Of a DNA stretch of 64,000 nucleotides, positions 8,335-17,225 are shown piece after piece. A program made the position numbers and the translations under genes. The notes under the pieces are model-generated. The model did not search any database, was not told the DNA's origin, and was given only the letters and a program-made list of their open reading frames with translations. The stretch lies in the NCBI RefSeq assembly GCF_900188085.1, contig NZ_FZOU01000004.1:124001-188000 (forward strand). The letters run 5' to 3'. The stretch's first letter is position 1, and every line of letters starts with the position of its first letter. Source of the stretch: Granulicella rosea (lineage in GTDB: Bacteria > Acidobacteriota > Terriglobia > Terriglobales > Acidobacteriaceae).

Positions 8335-8556
8335 ATGAACCATGCAGAGCAGATCGAATTCGCGCACGACCTACGCAGCATCGGATACAACGGTCAGACT
8401 CTCTTCGCTCGCGAGGTCGATGACGACATCCCCGAGGCGGACGAAGATATCGACGAGGACGATCTCGACGAGGACGACGATCTCGAAGACGATGAAGATT
8501 ACGACGACGAGGATGAAGACGACGAAGAAGAGGATGACGAAGAGGACGAGGCCTAG
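8335..8556 (+). CDS. Small protein with extremely acidic C-terminal tail
   Basis: 73 residues with a good ribosome-binding site (GAGGAGACCACC before ATG). The first 26 residues are ordinary (MNHAEQIEFAHDLRSIGYNG). Of the last 47 residues, 38 are Asp or Glu, so this part must be disordered and strongly negative. I recognise no family. A DNA-mimic, histone/HU-chaperone or metal/polycation-binding role would fit such a composition but is a guess. It stands alone between tRNA-Ser and an acyltransferase. The low-complexity repeats are GAC/GAG/GAT codons, so a simple-sequence origin is possible. Confidence 0.65.
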   Translation: MNHAEQIEFAHDLRSIGYNGQTLFAREVDDDIPEADEDIDEDDLDEDDDLEDDEDYDDEDEDDEEEDDEEDEA

Positions 8557-8639
8557 GCCGACCTCTGCACCGAACGTGTGATTCCCCCGCCCCGCCCACG
8601 GCGTAAGCTGGAAGTGACGCCTGTACCACGGGCGCGCGG

Positions 8640-9764
8640 ATGGCCATGAAGACGATCTGGGACGGGCGGGAGAACAACTTCGACTTCATCCGGCTGGGGC
8701 TCGCCGTGCTGGTGATCTACTCGCACAGCTATGCGCTGGGCCTTGGGTCGGAGGCCCGGGAGCCGATCGCACGTCTGACACACGGTCAGGTCACCGGCGG
8801 GTCCATCGCCGTGAACCTGTTCTTCATCATGAGCGGCTTCATGATCACGGCCAGCGCCGAGCGCTCGCCTTCGATCGCCAGCTACCTGAAGAAGCGCGTC
8901 CTGCGCATCTACCCGGCCTTCATCGCGGTGACGCTGCTGTGCGCGTTTGTCGTTCTGCCGCTTGCGGGTGGACGCATGCTGGGTGACGGCTTCGGCACGC
9001 GAGCCTGGGATCTGCTCACGCAAACGGCGCGGCTGCTGCAGTTCAGCTACACCGGCGCCTTTGCGGGCAATCCGCTCAGCGGCGACCTGAACGGCTCGGT
9101 GTGGTCGATCCCCTTTGAATTCTGGTGCTACATCGGCGTCGCCGGACTGACCGTCGCCGGGCTGCTGAAGCGCCGTGGGGCGCTGCTCGCGCTCTTCGTC
9201 GCGGCGGTCGCGGTCAGCGTGCTGTTCAAGGTCGAAGGCTGGATCGTCGGCGGCAAGCTGCTGGGCGCGATCGTGGGTTATCCGGTGATGTGGGCGAGGT
9301 TGCTGCCTCTTTATCTTGCCGGCGTCGTGTTCTATCTCTATCGCGACCGCATTCCGAAGCGCGGCTGGATGGCTGCGGTTTCCGCCGTACTGCTCGCTGC
9401 GGCCTGCGTCGTTCCTTATGGCTGGACGCTGCTCTTCCCGTTCGTGGGCACGTATCTTGTGTTCTGGCTGGCTTACACGCCGGCTGGTTCGCTGGCGCGC
9501 TTCGGCCGCTTCGGAGACTTCTCCTATGGCACGTATCTCTATGCCTTTCCGATTCAGCAGCTCGTCATGCAGGCCATCGGCCACGCCGTGCAGCCGCATG
9601 TGCTGTTCTTCTGTGCGACGCCCCTGACCCTGATCGCCGCCGTCGGCAGTTGGTATGGCGTGGAGCGGTGGTTCCTGCCGCGCGCCCGCAAGAAGGAGAC
9701 GCCAGCGAAGCTCATTCATGCGCTCGAAGGCGAGTTGGCCGACGTGCGGCAGGTATCGAGGTAG
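8640..9764 (+). CDS. Acyltransferase family 3 (OafA/YrhL-type) membrane protein
   Basis: 374 residues with about ten hydrophobic segments. The N-terminus NNFDFIRLGLAVLVIYSHSYALG carries the family hallmark (R-x(n)-H in the first helices, here His in YSHS). SIAVNLFFIMSGFMITAS and LKKRVLRIYPAF are further family signatures. These inner-membrane enzymes move acetyl or other acyl groups to exported polysaccharides or lipids. The C-terminal SGNH domain found in some OafA proteins is missing. An in-frame ATG at 8646 is an equally possible start. It lies 38 bases before the SWIM operon on the same strand but is probably functionally unrelated. Confidence 0.9.
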   Translation: MAMKTIWDGRENNFDFIRLGLAVLVIYSHSYALGLGSEAREPIARLTHGQVTGGSIAVNLFFIMSGFMITASAERSPSIASYLKKRVLRIYPAFIAVTLLCAFVVLPLAGGRMLGDGFGTRAWDLLTQTARLLQFSYTGAFAGNPLSGDLNGSVWSIPFEFWCYIGVAGLTVAGLLKRRGALLALFVAAVAVSVLFKVEGWIVGGKLLGAIVGYPVMWARLLPLYLAGVVFYLYRDRIPKRGWMAAVSAVLLAAACVVPYGWTLLFPFVGTYLVFWLAYTPAGSLARFGRFGDFSYGTYLYAFPIQQLVMQAIGHAVQPHVLFFCATPLTLIAAVGSWYGVERWFLPRARKKETPAKLIHALEGELADVRQVSR

Positions 9765-9802
9765 GCAATCGGGAAGAACAACGACTCCGGTACCATCGGT
9801 GC

Positions 9803-11218
9803 ATGGCTTTCACACTCGAGAAGATCGAGGCCCTGGCGCCGGACCAGCCCTCGCTGGCCGCCGCGCGCAAGCTGCTGAAACCCGCCGCGTGGCCGACGCT
9901 GGCGGTCGACGGCGACCTGGTCTGGGGCGAGTGTCAGGGATCCGGCGCGACGCCTTACCGCGTGGTCGTCCACGAGGCGGATGCGGGCTACAAATGCACC
10001 TGCCCGAGCCGAAAATTCCCCTGCAAACACTCGCTTGCGCTGATGTGGATGCGCGCCGAGGGCAAGATCGTCTTCGCCGCCGCGCCCACGCCCGAGTGGG
10101 TGAAGGACTGGCTGGGACGCCGCCGCGGCCCGTCCGCCGCCGCATCGCAGGACGAGAGCGCGCCGAAGCCTATCCGGTCCATCCAGCTTGCCGCCGTCGC
10201 CGAGACCGAAGTCGAGGCGGACCCGAAGGCCGAGGCCCGCGCTGCCGCCGCGCGCGAACGTAACCGGCAGGAGCGCGAAGCCGCCATCCTGCGCGGGCTG
10301 GACGACCTCGACATCTGGCTGGCCGATCAGGTCGACCGGGGCGCGGCGGCCTTCGTCGCGCAGTGTACGCAGGCCTGCCGGCTGATCGCGCAGCGGCTGG
10401 TGGACGCCAAGGCGCCCGGTCTCGCGACGCGTCTCGACGCCCTGCCGACACGCCTCTTTACGCTGCCCGAGGCGGTGCGGCCCGTCGCGGCGGTCGAGGA
10501 GCTTGGACTCGTCTACCTGATCGCGCAGGCCTACCGGCGCCAGGCCGAGCTGCCCCCGGCGCTCGCCGCCGACGCCCGCCAGGCCGCGGGTTGGAGCTTC
10601 ACCCGCGAGGCGCTGCTGGCGGACGAGGCAGCGCTCCGCGTCGACGGCGCATGGCGCGTCGTCGCAACGCTGAGCGAGGTGCAACCCGACCGTCTGCGCC
10701 GTGTCGAGACCTGGCTCTGGCGCGAGTCCGAGGCCCCGGACAAGCCGGCATGCGCCGTACTGATCGACTTTGTCCCCGTCGCCACGGGTGGAGCGAGCGG
10801 CGGCTACCTGGTCGGCGACCGCATCGCGGCGGAGCTGGCCTTCTACCCCTCCGCCGCGCCGCTGCGCGCCCAGATCGTCCGTGTCCAGGGCGGCGCTGAA
10901 GCCACGGCCGCAAGCCTTGTGCTGCCGGAAGCGGGCCTGACCCAGGCCTTCGCCACATGGGAGTCGACGCTCGCGCAGCTTCCCTGGGTCGGGACATGGC
11001 CGCTCGCCTTCCGCGACGCGCGCCTGCTCCGCACCGGCGATGCGCTCTACCTTGTCGATGCCGGCGTCACGCTCGCGCTGCCGCTCCAGACGGCGCAGGC
11101 GAGCCTCGCGCTGCCGCTCGCAGGCCTCGGCGCGCTCGACGGACTGGCGCTGTGGAACGGCTACTACCTCACTCTGTGCTGGGCCGAGACGCCGCTCGGA
11201 CGCTGGGTGGCCGCATGA
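9803..11218 (+). CDS. SWIM zinc-finger protein, first gene of a MoxR/VWA operon
   Basis: 471 residues from ATG 9803; the longer open frame to the left is out-of-frame overlap with the acyltransferase. A SWIM zinc finger CxC-x6-CxH lies at residues 65-77 (CTCPSRKFPCKH). The N-terminal region before it (FTLEKIEALAPDQPSLAAAR, WGECQGSG) is typical of bacterial SWIM proteins of this gene neighbourhood. The centre is Ala/Arg/Glu-rich and probably helical or coiled; the C-terminal 200 residues look like a beta-rich domain I do not recognise. SWIM domains bind DNA or proteins. The stop overlaps the next start (ATGA), so the genes are translationally coupled. The molecular role is unknown. Confidence 0.88.
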   Translation: MAFTLEKIEALAPDQPSLAAARKLLKPAAWPTLAVDGDLVWGECQGSGATPYRVVVHEADAGYKCTCPSRKFPCKHSLALMWMRAEGKIVFAAAPTPEWVKDWLGRRRGPSAAASQDESAPKPIRSIQLAAVAETEVEADPKAEARAAAARERNRQEREAAILRGLDDLDIWLADQVDRGAAAFVAQCTQACRLIAQRLVDAKAPGLATRLDALPTRLFTLPEAVRPVAAVEELGLVYLIAQAYRRQAELPPALAADARQAAGWSFTREALLADEAALRVDGAWRVVATLSEVQPDRLRRVETWLWRESEAPDKPACAVLIDFVPVATGGASGGYLVGDRIAAELAFYPSAAPLRAQIVRVQGGAEATAASLVLPEAGLTQAFATWESTLAQLPWVGTWPLAFRDARLLRTGDALYLVDAGVTLALPLQTAQASLALPLAGLGALDGLALWNGYYLTLCWAETPLGRWVAA

Positions 11219-12615
11219 GTTCGACCGCCTTCAAGACGAAGCTGCTGCCCTCGCTGCTCGCCGGCGCCGGACGCCTGCCCTTGCCGGCGGGCTTGCTTCC
11301 AGCCGGTCCAGACGCCAACCTTCAGGCGCTCAGCCTCACCGGGCAGGCCCTACGTTTCGAGCGGCCCGCGATCCCGCCGCAGTTCGCGGTCGAAGAGACC
11401 TTCGACGATCTCCGCCGCATGCTGCCCGACGCGCTGCGCCGCCCGTTGCTGCGCATCCTCAACGGGAAGCTGGCATCCGAGGCGCCGGGCCTGGCCATCG
11501 CCCGCGTCTTCGAGCTTCGGCGGCTGCGGCCCCATCCCTTCGACTTGCCGAAGATCGACGCCTTCGTCCGCCGCCACGCCGAGTTGCTGGGCGCGACCGC
11601 GCAGCACTGGGCGCGCAAACCGCATGAGGCCAGCGAGTCCAGGGGCTACTTCGACCGCGACGACCTCGACGAGACCAACTGGACCGAGAGCACGCTCGGC
11701 CGCCGGGCGGCTTACTTCGAAGAGCTGCGCCGCAAAGCCCCCGCCGCCGCCCGCACGCTGCTCGAATCCGCATGGCCGAACGAGAACCCCGACGCTCGCA
11801 CACGCCTGCTGCAGGCGCTGCAGATCGAGCTGAGCGACGCCGACCGCCCGTTCCTCGAAGGTCTGAAGAAGGACCGCGCGCCGCGTGTGCGAACGCTGGC
11901 GCAGCGCCTGCTCGCGCGGCTGGGCGCGGGCGAGGAGAACCCCGCGCTGGCCGCGTGCCTCGAACGCATCCAGCGCGGACAGACCGGCCTGCTGCGCAAG
12001 CGACCTGCGCTGTCGCTGCAACTGCCGGCCAACACGCAGGCCTTCGCCGCGTCGCGCTGGATTCGCCAGACCGTCCTCGATGTGTCCTTCGAAGAGCTGG
12101 CAAAGGCGCTCTCGCTGACCGAAACGGAGATCGTCGAGGCGGCGGCCAGGGACGCGAACCTGCTGCTCGCGCTGGCCGTCATGGCGACCACGGACAATCG
12201 GCTCGACCTGCTCGCCGCCATCGTCGCGCACCTGCCGAACGCATGGGAGATGCTGCACGACAGCGGCCTGAACGACCTCGGCGCCATGTCCCGCCCGGAG
12301 CGGCTGCGCTGGGCTGAGACCCTCCTCCGCCCCTACAGCAAGCTGCCGTGGAACTATCCCGCGTGGCTTTGGCTGCACGAGCTGCTCGATGGCCCCGCAC
12401 CGGCCATGCTCTTTGAGATCGCCTTCCACTCGGGCTGGTTCGAGGAGCCCTCGACCGTGGCCAAACATACCGCGTACTGGATGGAGATCGCCGCATCGCT
12501 CTGTCCTGCCTCTCAACGACGCGTGCTTCGCAGGAAGCTCGAAGTCTTCGAACCGAACCTGACCGTCAACGCCCTGCCCCTGCTCGATCTGCTGGACGCA
12601 CTGGAGAGTGCCTGA
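11215..12615 (+). CDS. DUF5691-like alpha-helical repeat protein
   Basis: 466 residues from the ATG overlapping the SWIM stop. The sequence is almost entirely helical and Leu/Ala/Arg-rich with HEAT-like stretches, for example RTRLLQALQIELSDADRPFL and RVRTLAQRLLARLGAG. It shows no catalytic motif. Position between a SWIM protein and a MoxR ATPase, length and composition fit the family named DUF5691. It is probably a scaffold or adaptor that presents a client to the MoxR/VWA pair. That role is inferred from the operon; the family assignment is from memory and unsearched. Confidence 0.75.
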   Translation: MSSTAFKTKLLPSLLAGAGRLPLPAGLLPAGPDANLQALSLTGQALRFERPAIPPQFAVEETFDDLRRMLPDALRRPLLRILNGKLASEAPGLAIARVFELRRLRPHPFDLPKIDAFVRRHAELLGATAQHWARKPHEASESRGYFDRDDLDETNWTESTLGRRAAYFEELRRKAPAAARTLLESAWPNENPDARTRLLQALQIELSDADRPFLEGLKKDRAPRVRTLAQRLLARLGAGEENPALAACLERIQRGQTGLLRKRPALSLQLPANTQAFAASRWIRQTVLDVSFEELAKALSLTETEIVEAAARDANLLLALAVMATTDNRLDLLAAIVAHLPNAWEMLHDSGLNDLGAMSRPERLRWAETLLRPYSKLPWNYPAWLWLHELLDGPAPAMLFEIAFHSGWFEEPSTVAKHTAYWMEIAASLCPASQRRVLRRKLEVFEPNLTVNALPLLDLLDALESA

Positions 12616-12618
12616 ACC

Positions 12619-13710
12619 ATGCCCGAAGCCGCACATCAACGCCTGCGCCTGAGCGCCGAAGAGATCTACACCGCCGAACTGACCGCGCTTGCCGCTGGCG
12701 ACAGCCGTCCGCGCCCCGAGAATTGGCGGCTCTCTCCGCCCGCCGTCGTCACCTACATTCTGGGCGGCAAGGCGGCCGATGGCACGCCCATCTCCGCCAA
12801 ATATGTCGGCAACCGCCGCCTGATCGAGACCGCTGTCGCCACGCTTGCCACGGACCGCGCGCTGTTGCTGCTCGGCCTGCCGGGGACCGCGAAGTCGTGG
12901 GTGTCGGAGCACCTGGCGGCGGCCATCTCCGGCTCGTCGCAGCGCATGATCCAGTGCACCGCCGGCACGGACGAAAACCAGATCCGCTATAGCTGGAACT
13001 ACGCGCTGCTGCTCGCGAAAGGCCCGTCGTACGAGGCGCTCGTGAAGACGCCGCTGACCCGCGCGATGGAGGACGGCAGCATCGTACGGCTTGAGGAGCT
13101 GACCCGCATGGGATCGGACGTGCAGGACACGCTGATCACCGTGCTGAGCGAGAAGACGCTGCCCGTGCCGGAGCTCGACATGGCCATCGACGCGCGGCGC
13201 GGCTTCAACGTCATCGCCACGGCGAACAACCGCGACAAGGGCGTGAACGATCTCTCGTCCGCGCTGAAGCGTCGCTTCAACGTCGTCGTGCTGCCCTCTC
13301 CCGCAACCCTGGAAGAGGAGGTTGGGATCGTCGTCAAGCGCGTGCGCGAGATTGGGACGAACCTCAGCCTGCCACCGATCAAGCCCGCCGACGAGGAGAT
13401 GACGCGCATCGTCACGCTCTTCCGCGAGCTGCGCGAGGGCCGGACGTTAAACGGAAAGACAAAACTCAAAACCTCCAGCGGCTCGCTGTCGACCGCCGAG
13501 GCGATCTCGGTCGGGGTCAGCGCGTGGGCCTCCGCGGCGCACTTCGGCGGCGGCGTGCTGGACGCGGACAGCCTCGCGCCGAACCTCGTCGGCGCCGTCG
13601 TCAAGGACCCCGTGCAGGACACGGTCGCGCTGCAGGAGTATCTCGAATCCGTCGTCCGCACACGCGACGGCTGGTCCGATCTCTACAACGCCATCCGCGA
13701 GGTTATCTGA
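12619..13710 (+). CDS. MoxR-family AAA+ ATPase
   Basis: 363 residues starting 3 bases after the DUF5691-like stop. Walker A is GLPGTAKS near residues 85-92. The Walker B-like strand is VRLEELTRMGSDVQDTL, the sensor-1 region is NVIATANNRDKGVNDLS, and the arginine-finger region is LKRRFNVVVLP. These are MoxR/RavA features. MoxR ATPases work as ring-shaped remodelling chaperones with VWA-domain partners, one of which is encoded two genes downstream. An N-terminal extension of about 60 residues precedes the AAA core. It is the energy-providing component of the five-gene cluster. Confidence 0.92.
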   Translation: MPEAAHQRLRLSAEEIYTAELTALAAGDSRPRPENWRLSPPAVVTYILGGKAADGTPISAKYVGNRRLIETAVATLATDRALLLLGLPGTAKSWVSEHLAAAISGSSQRMIQCTAGTDENQIRYSWNYALLLAKGPSYEALVKTPLTRAMEDGSIVRLEELTRMGSDVQDTLITVLSEKTLPVPELDMAIDARRGFNVIATANNRDKGVNDLSSALKRRFNVVVLPSPATLEEEVGIVVKRVREIGTNLSLPPIKPADEEMTRIVTLFRELREGRTLNGKTKLKTSSGSLSTAEAISVGVSAWASAAHFGGGVLDADSLAPNLVGAVVKDPVQDTVALQEYLESVVRTRDGWSDLYNAIREVI

Positions 13711-13715
13711 CGCCG

Positions 13716-16010
13716 ATGGCGACACAGCCGGAAGAACGCCTGCACCTGTTCGGCATCCGCCACCACGGCCCGGGGTCGGCGGCGCTGCTGCGCCGGGCGC
13801 TCGACGCGCTCGATCCCGCATGCGTGCTGATCGAAGGGCCACCCGAGGGCGACGCGCTCATCCGCTGGGCGGCGGAGCCGGGCATGCAGCCTCCGCTCGC
13901 CATGCTGGTGTACGCGTCTGAAAAAGAGTCTGCCGGGGATGGCCCGTCGGCCAGCTTCATGCCCTTCGCGGAGTTTTCGCCGGAGTGGCAGGCGATGCTC
14001 TGGGCGCTCGAACGCCAGCGCCCTGTGCGCTTCATCGACTGGCCCGCGGCGGTCTCGCTCGCGCTGCGTCAGCAGCAGGAGGCTGAGGCTGTAGAAGGAG
14101 CGGCACAGCAGCCCGATGCGCTCGACCTGCTCGCCGAGGCCGCCGGATACGACGACGGCGAGGCCTTCTGGAACGGGCTCGTCGAGCAGTATGGCGCGCA
14201 GCATGCGGACGGCGCCAACCAGGCGCTGACCGTCTTCGCCGCCATCGAGACCGCGATGACCGAGGCCCGCGCGCACGAACAAATTGCCAGTCGCGACCAG
14301 TCGCGCGACCTCCGCCGCGAGGCCTTCATGCGAACCCATATCCGCGCCGCGCTCAAGGAGCACGATGGCGCCGTCGCCGTCGTCTGCGGCGCCTGGCATC
14401 TCAGCGCGCTGCGCGCTCCGGCGAAGGCGGCGGACGACCGGGCCCTGATCAAAGACCTGCCGCGCATCAAGGTCGAGGCGACCTGGGCGCCCTGGACCGA
14501 CAGCCGCCTGAGCGCGCACTCCGGCTACGGCGCGGGCGTGCTCTCGCCGGGCTGGTACCGCCATCTCTGGTCGCTGTACGCCCAGCCCGAGCCGCCGACT
14601 GCCGAGCAGTTCGCCAGCCTGTGGCAGGCCCGCACGGCGCAGACGCTGCGCGGCGAAGGCTATGGCGCGCCGACGGCCAACGCCATCGAGGCCGCGCGCC
14701 TGGCGCTCGGACTCGCCGCCTTGCGAGGGCTGCCGCTCCCGGGCCTGTCGGAGATGCGGGAGGCGGCGCTCGCGACCTTCTGCCACGGCAATCCCGTTCC
14801 GCTCGCCCTGATCGAGCGCAAGCTCTACATCGGTCAGCGCGTGGGCGAGATCGACGACCGCGTGCCGCAGATGCCGCTCGCCCGCGACCTCACTCTGTGG
14901 CAGCGCAAGACCCGCATGAAGCCCGAGGACCTGGAGCTGGAGATGCGGCTCGACCTGCGATCCGAGGCCGGGTTGCTGAAGTCCACGCTGCTGCACCGGC
15001 TCAACCTCATCGACGTGCCGTGGGGCAAGCTGCTCGATGCGCAGGCCGGACGCGGCACCTTTCGCGAGGTGTGGATGCTGCGCTGGGCGCCGGAGTTCTC
15101 GGTCGCGCTCGCCGAGGCGCTCGTTTACGGCATCACCATCGAGCAGGCCGCCGCCGGCATCACGCTCGAACGAGCACGCGCCAGCAGCTCCGTCACCGCA
15201 CTCGCCGGCCTCGTCCGCGCGGCCCTGACCGCCGACCTGCCGGATGCCGCGACCGACTGTATCGCGCAGTTACAAGCCGCGGCCGTCAACGCCAGCGACA
15301 TCACCGACCTCATGCAGGCCGTCGCTCCGCTGGTCCGCGTGCTGCGCTACGGCACGGCGCGCAAGCTGCCGGAGGATGCTCTCCGCGCGCTCGTCGGTTC
15401 GCTCAGCATCGAGATCAACGCCGGCGTGCGGATCGGCTCGCACAGCCTCGACGCGGACGCCGCAAACGCGCGCGTGAAGGCGATGGAGGAGTACGGCGAG
15501 GCGCTCACGCTCTTCGACGAGGCGTCGTTGACCGAGTCCTGGCGGCAGGAACTGGCGAAGATCGTCGACGACGAGCTGGCCGCCGCGCCCGTGGCCGGCC
15601 TAAGCCTGCGCCGCCTGCACGACCAGCGCGTGTGGCCGCTCGAAGCCGTCGCCGCCGCCTTCGCGCGCCACACCGGCGACCGCGAGCCGCAGCACGCCGG
15701 CGCGTTCCTCGAAGGATTCCTGCGCGGCGGCGCGGAGATCATCCTGCATGACGAGCCATTGCTGCACCTGATCGATGCGTGGCTCTGCTCGCTCGCGGAA
15801 GACGACTTCATCGCCGCGCTACCGCTGCTGCGGCGCAGCCTCACCGGATTCGACCAGATCTCCCGCCGCCGCCTGCTCGACACAGTCAAGCGCGGCCAGC
15901 GCGAACATACCTCGACAAACACCGAACCGCAGGACGAGAACCCAGCCTTCGCGGCTGCACTTCCACTGCTCTATCGCATACTTGGCATGGAAACCGGAGG
16001 CCCGGCATGA
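13716..16010 (+). CDS. DUF5682-like protein (GIRHHGPGS motif) of the MoxR/VWA operon
   Basis: 764 residues from ATG 13716; the upstream extension of the frame overlaps moxR out of frame. Residues 12-20 read GIRHHGPGS and are followed by VLIEGPPEGDALI. This arrangement of His-His and an acidic 'IEGPPE' strand is the hallmark of DUF5682 and resembles the TraB/ChaN/EreA-like fold, in which such residues bind metal and hydrolyse substrates. A second conserved-looking segment is VVCGAWHLSALR near residue 225. The last 400 residues are helical. It overlaps the VWA gene by 4 bases. It is probably the enzymatic effector of the operon. No activity is proven for the family as far as I know. Confidence 0.82.
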   Translation: MATQPEERLHLFGIRHHGPGSAALLRRALDALDPACVLIEGPPEGDALIRWAAEPGMQPPLAMLVYASEKESAGDGPSASFMPFAEFSPEWQAMLWALERQRPVRFIDWPAAVSLALRQQQEAEAVEGAAQQPDALDLLAEAAGYDDGEAFWNGLVEQYGAQHADGANQALTVFAAIETAMTEARAHEQIASRDQSRDLRREAFMRTHIRAALKEHDGAVAVVCGAWHLSALRAPAKAADDRALIKDLPRIKVEATWAPWTDSRLSAHSGYGAGVLSPGWYRHLWSLYAQPEPPTAEQFASLWQARTAQTLRGEGYGAPTANAIEAARLALGLAALRGLPLPGLSEMREAALATFCHGNPVPLALIERKLYIGQRVGEIDDRVPQMPLARDLTLWQRKTRMKPEDLELEMRLDLRSEAGLLKSTLLHRLNLIDVPWGKLLDAQAGRGTFREVWMLRWAPEFSVALAEALVYGITIEQAAAGITLERARASSSVTALAGLVRAALTADLPDAATDCIAQLQAAAVNASDITDLMQAVAPLVRVLRYGTARKLPEDALRALVGSLSIEINAGVRIGSHSLDADAANARVKAMEEYGEALTLFDEASLTESWRQELAKIVDDELAAAPVAGLSLRRLHDQRVWPLEAVAAAFARHTGDREPQHAGAFLEGFLRGGAEIILHDEPLLHLIDAWLCSLAEDDFIAALPLLRRSLTGFDQISRRRLLDTVKRGQREHTSTNTEPQDENPAFAAALPLLYRILGMETGGPA

Positions 16011-17173
16011 TCGCCAACAACGAACGCCAGCGCCGCTGGCAGCTCGCCCTTGGCGGCGAAGAAGACGCGGGCGAGGACGCGCTCTCGGACCGCGACCGCC
16101 GTCTCGGCCAGGCGCTCACCGCGCTCTACGGCGCCGATGCGAAAAAAGGACGCGGCAGCCTTGGCGCGTCGTCGCCGCGCGTGGCGCGCTGGCTCGGCGA
16201 CATCCGCGAGTTCTTCCCCACGCCGCTGGTGCAGGTCGTGCAGCGCGACGCCTTCGAGCGGCTCAACCTGAAATCGCTGATGCTTGAACCCGAGTTCCTC
16301 GCCACACTCGAGGCCGACATCCACCTCGTCGCCGACCTCATCGCCCTGCGCGCGGCGATCCCGGAAAAGACCCTGGATACGGCCCGGGCGGTCGTCCGCA
16401 AGGTCGTCGACGACCTGCTCGAACGCCTCGCCCACACCACGCAGGAGACGCTGCGCGGCGCGCTCCATCGTTCGCAACGCACCCGCCGCCCGCGCCACGC
16501 GGATATCGACTGGCCCCGCACCATCGGCGCCAACCTGCGCCACTACCAGCCCGAACACCGGTCTGTCGTCCCGGAGACGCTCATCGGACACAGCCGCCGC
16601 TCGAAGACTCGCGCCAACCTCGACCACGTCGTCCTCTGCGTGGACCAGTCCGGCTCCATGGCGACCTCGGTCGTTTACGCGTCGATCTTCGCGGCGGTGA
16701 TGGCCTCGCTGCCCGGCCTGTCGACGCAGCTCGTCTGCTTCGACACCGCCATCGTCGACCTGACCGAGCAGCTCGCCGACCCGGTCGAGGTGCTCTTCGG
16801 CATCCAGCTCGGCGGCGGTACGGACATCAACGCCGCGCTCGCCTACTGCGAGCAGCGCATCGAGCACCCCGCCAAGACCCACCTCATCCTCATCAGCGAT
16901 CTCTACGAGGGCGGCGACGCGCCGGCCATGCTCGCCCGCGTCGGCGCGCTGAAGCAGAGCGGCGTCAACGTCATCGTCCTGCTCGCGCTCTCGGACTCCG
17001 GCCACCCCAGCTACGACACCGGCCACGCCGAGCAGGTCGCCGCCATGAACTGCCCCGTCTTCGCCTGCACGCCCGATCAGTTTCCGCCCCTGATGGCCGC
17101 CGCCCTGACCGGGCAGGACCTGCACCAGTGGGCCGCCACGCAGGAGATCGCGCTCATTCGCGGGGCTGGCTGA
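16007..17173 (+). CDS. VWA-domain protein, MoxR partner
   Basis: 388 residues from the ATG overlapping the DUF5682-like stop. Residues 1-190 are helical. The von Willebrand A domain spans about 205-375 with an intact metal-ion-dependent adhesion site: DQSGSM starting at residue 213, the Thr in GGGTD near 269, and ISDLYEGG. Cytosolic VWA proteins of this kind (ViaA, CoxE-like) dock on MoxR rings and select the client. The pairing with the MoxR gene in the same overlapping operon supports a working MoxR-VWA machine. Confidence 0.92.
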   Translation: MIANNERQRRWQLALGGEEDAGEDALSDRDRRLGQALTALYGADAKKGRGSLGASSPRVARWLGDIREFFPTPLVQVVQRDAFERLNLKSLMLEPEFLATLEADIHLVADLIALRAAIPEKTLDTARAVVRKVVDDLLERLAHTTQETLRGALHRSQRTRRPRHADIDWPRTIGANLRHYQPEHRSVVPETLIGHSRRSKTRANLDHVVLCVDQSGSMATSVVYASIFAAVMASLPGLSTQLVCFDTAIVDLTEQLADPVEVLFGIQLGGGTDINAALAYCEQRIEHPAKTHLILISDLYEGGDAPAMLARVGALKQSGVNVIVLLALSDSGHPSYDTGHAEQVAAMNCPVFACTPDQFPPLMAAALTGQDLHQWAATQEIALIRGAG

Positions 17174-17225
17174 CCCCGGAAGATTGGAAACCACCCGCCA
17201 TACCGAGTATCCTGATCGAACGGTC

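Noticed and set aside
8553..9719. A 388-codon minus-strand frame opposite the acyltransferase
   Set aside because: Low-complexity Arg/Gln/His composition and no motif; the plus-strand gene has transmembrane helices and family signatures.
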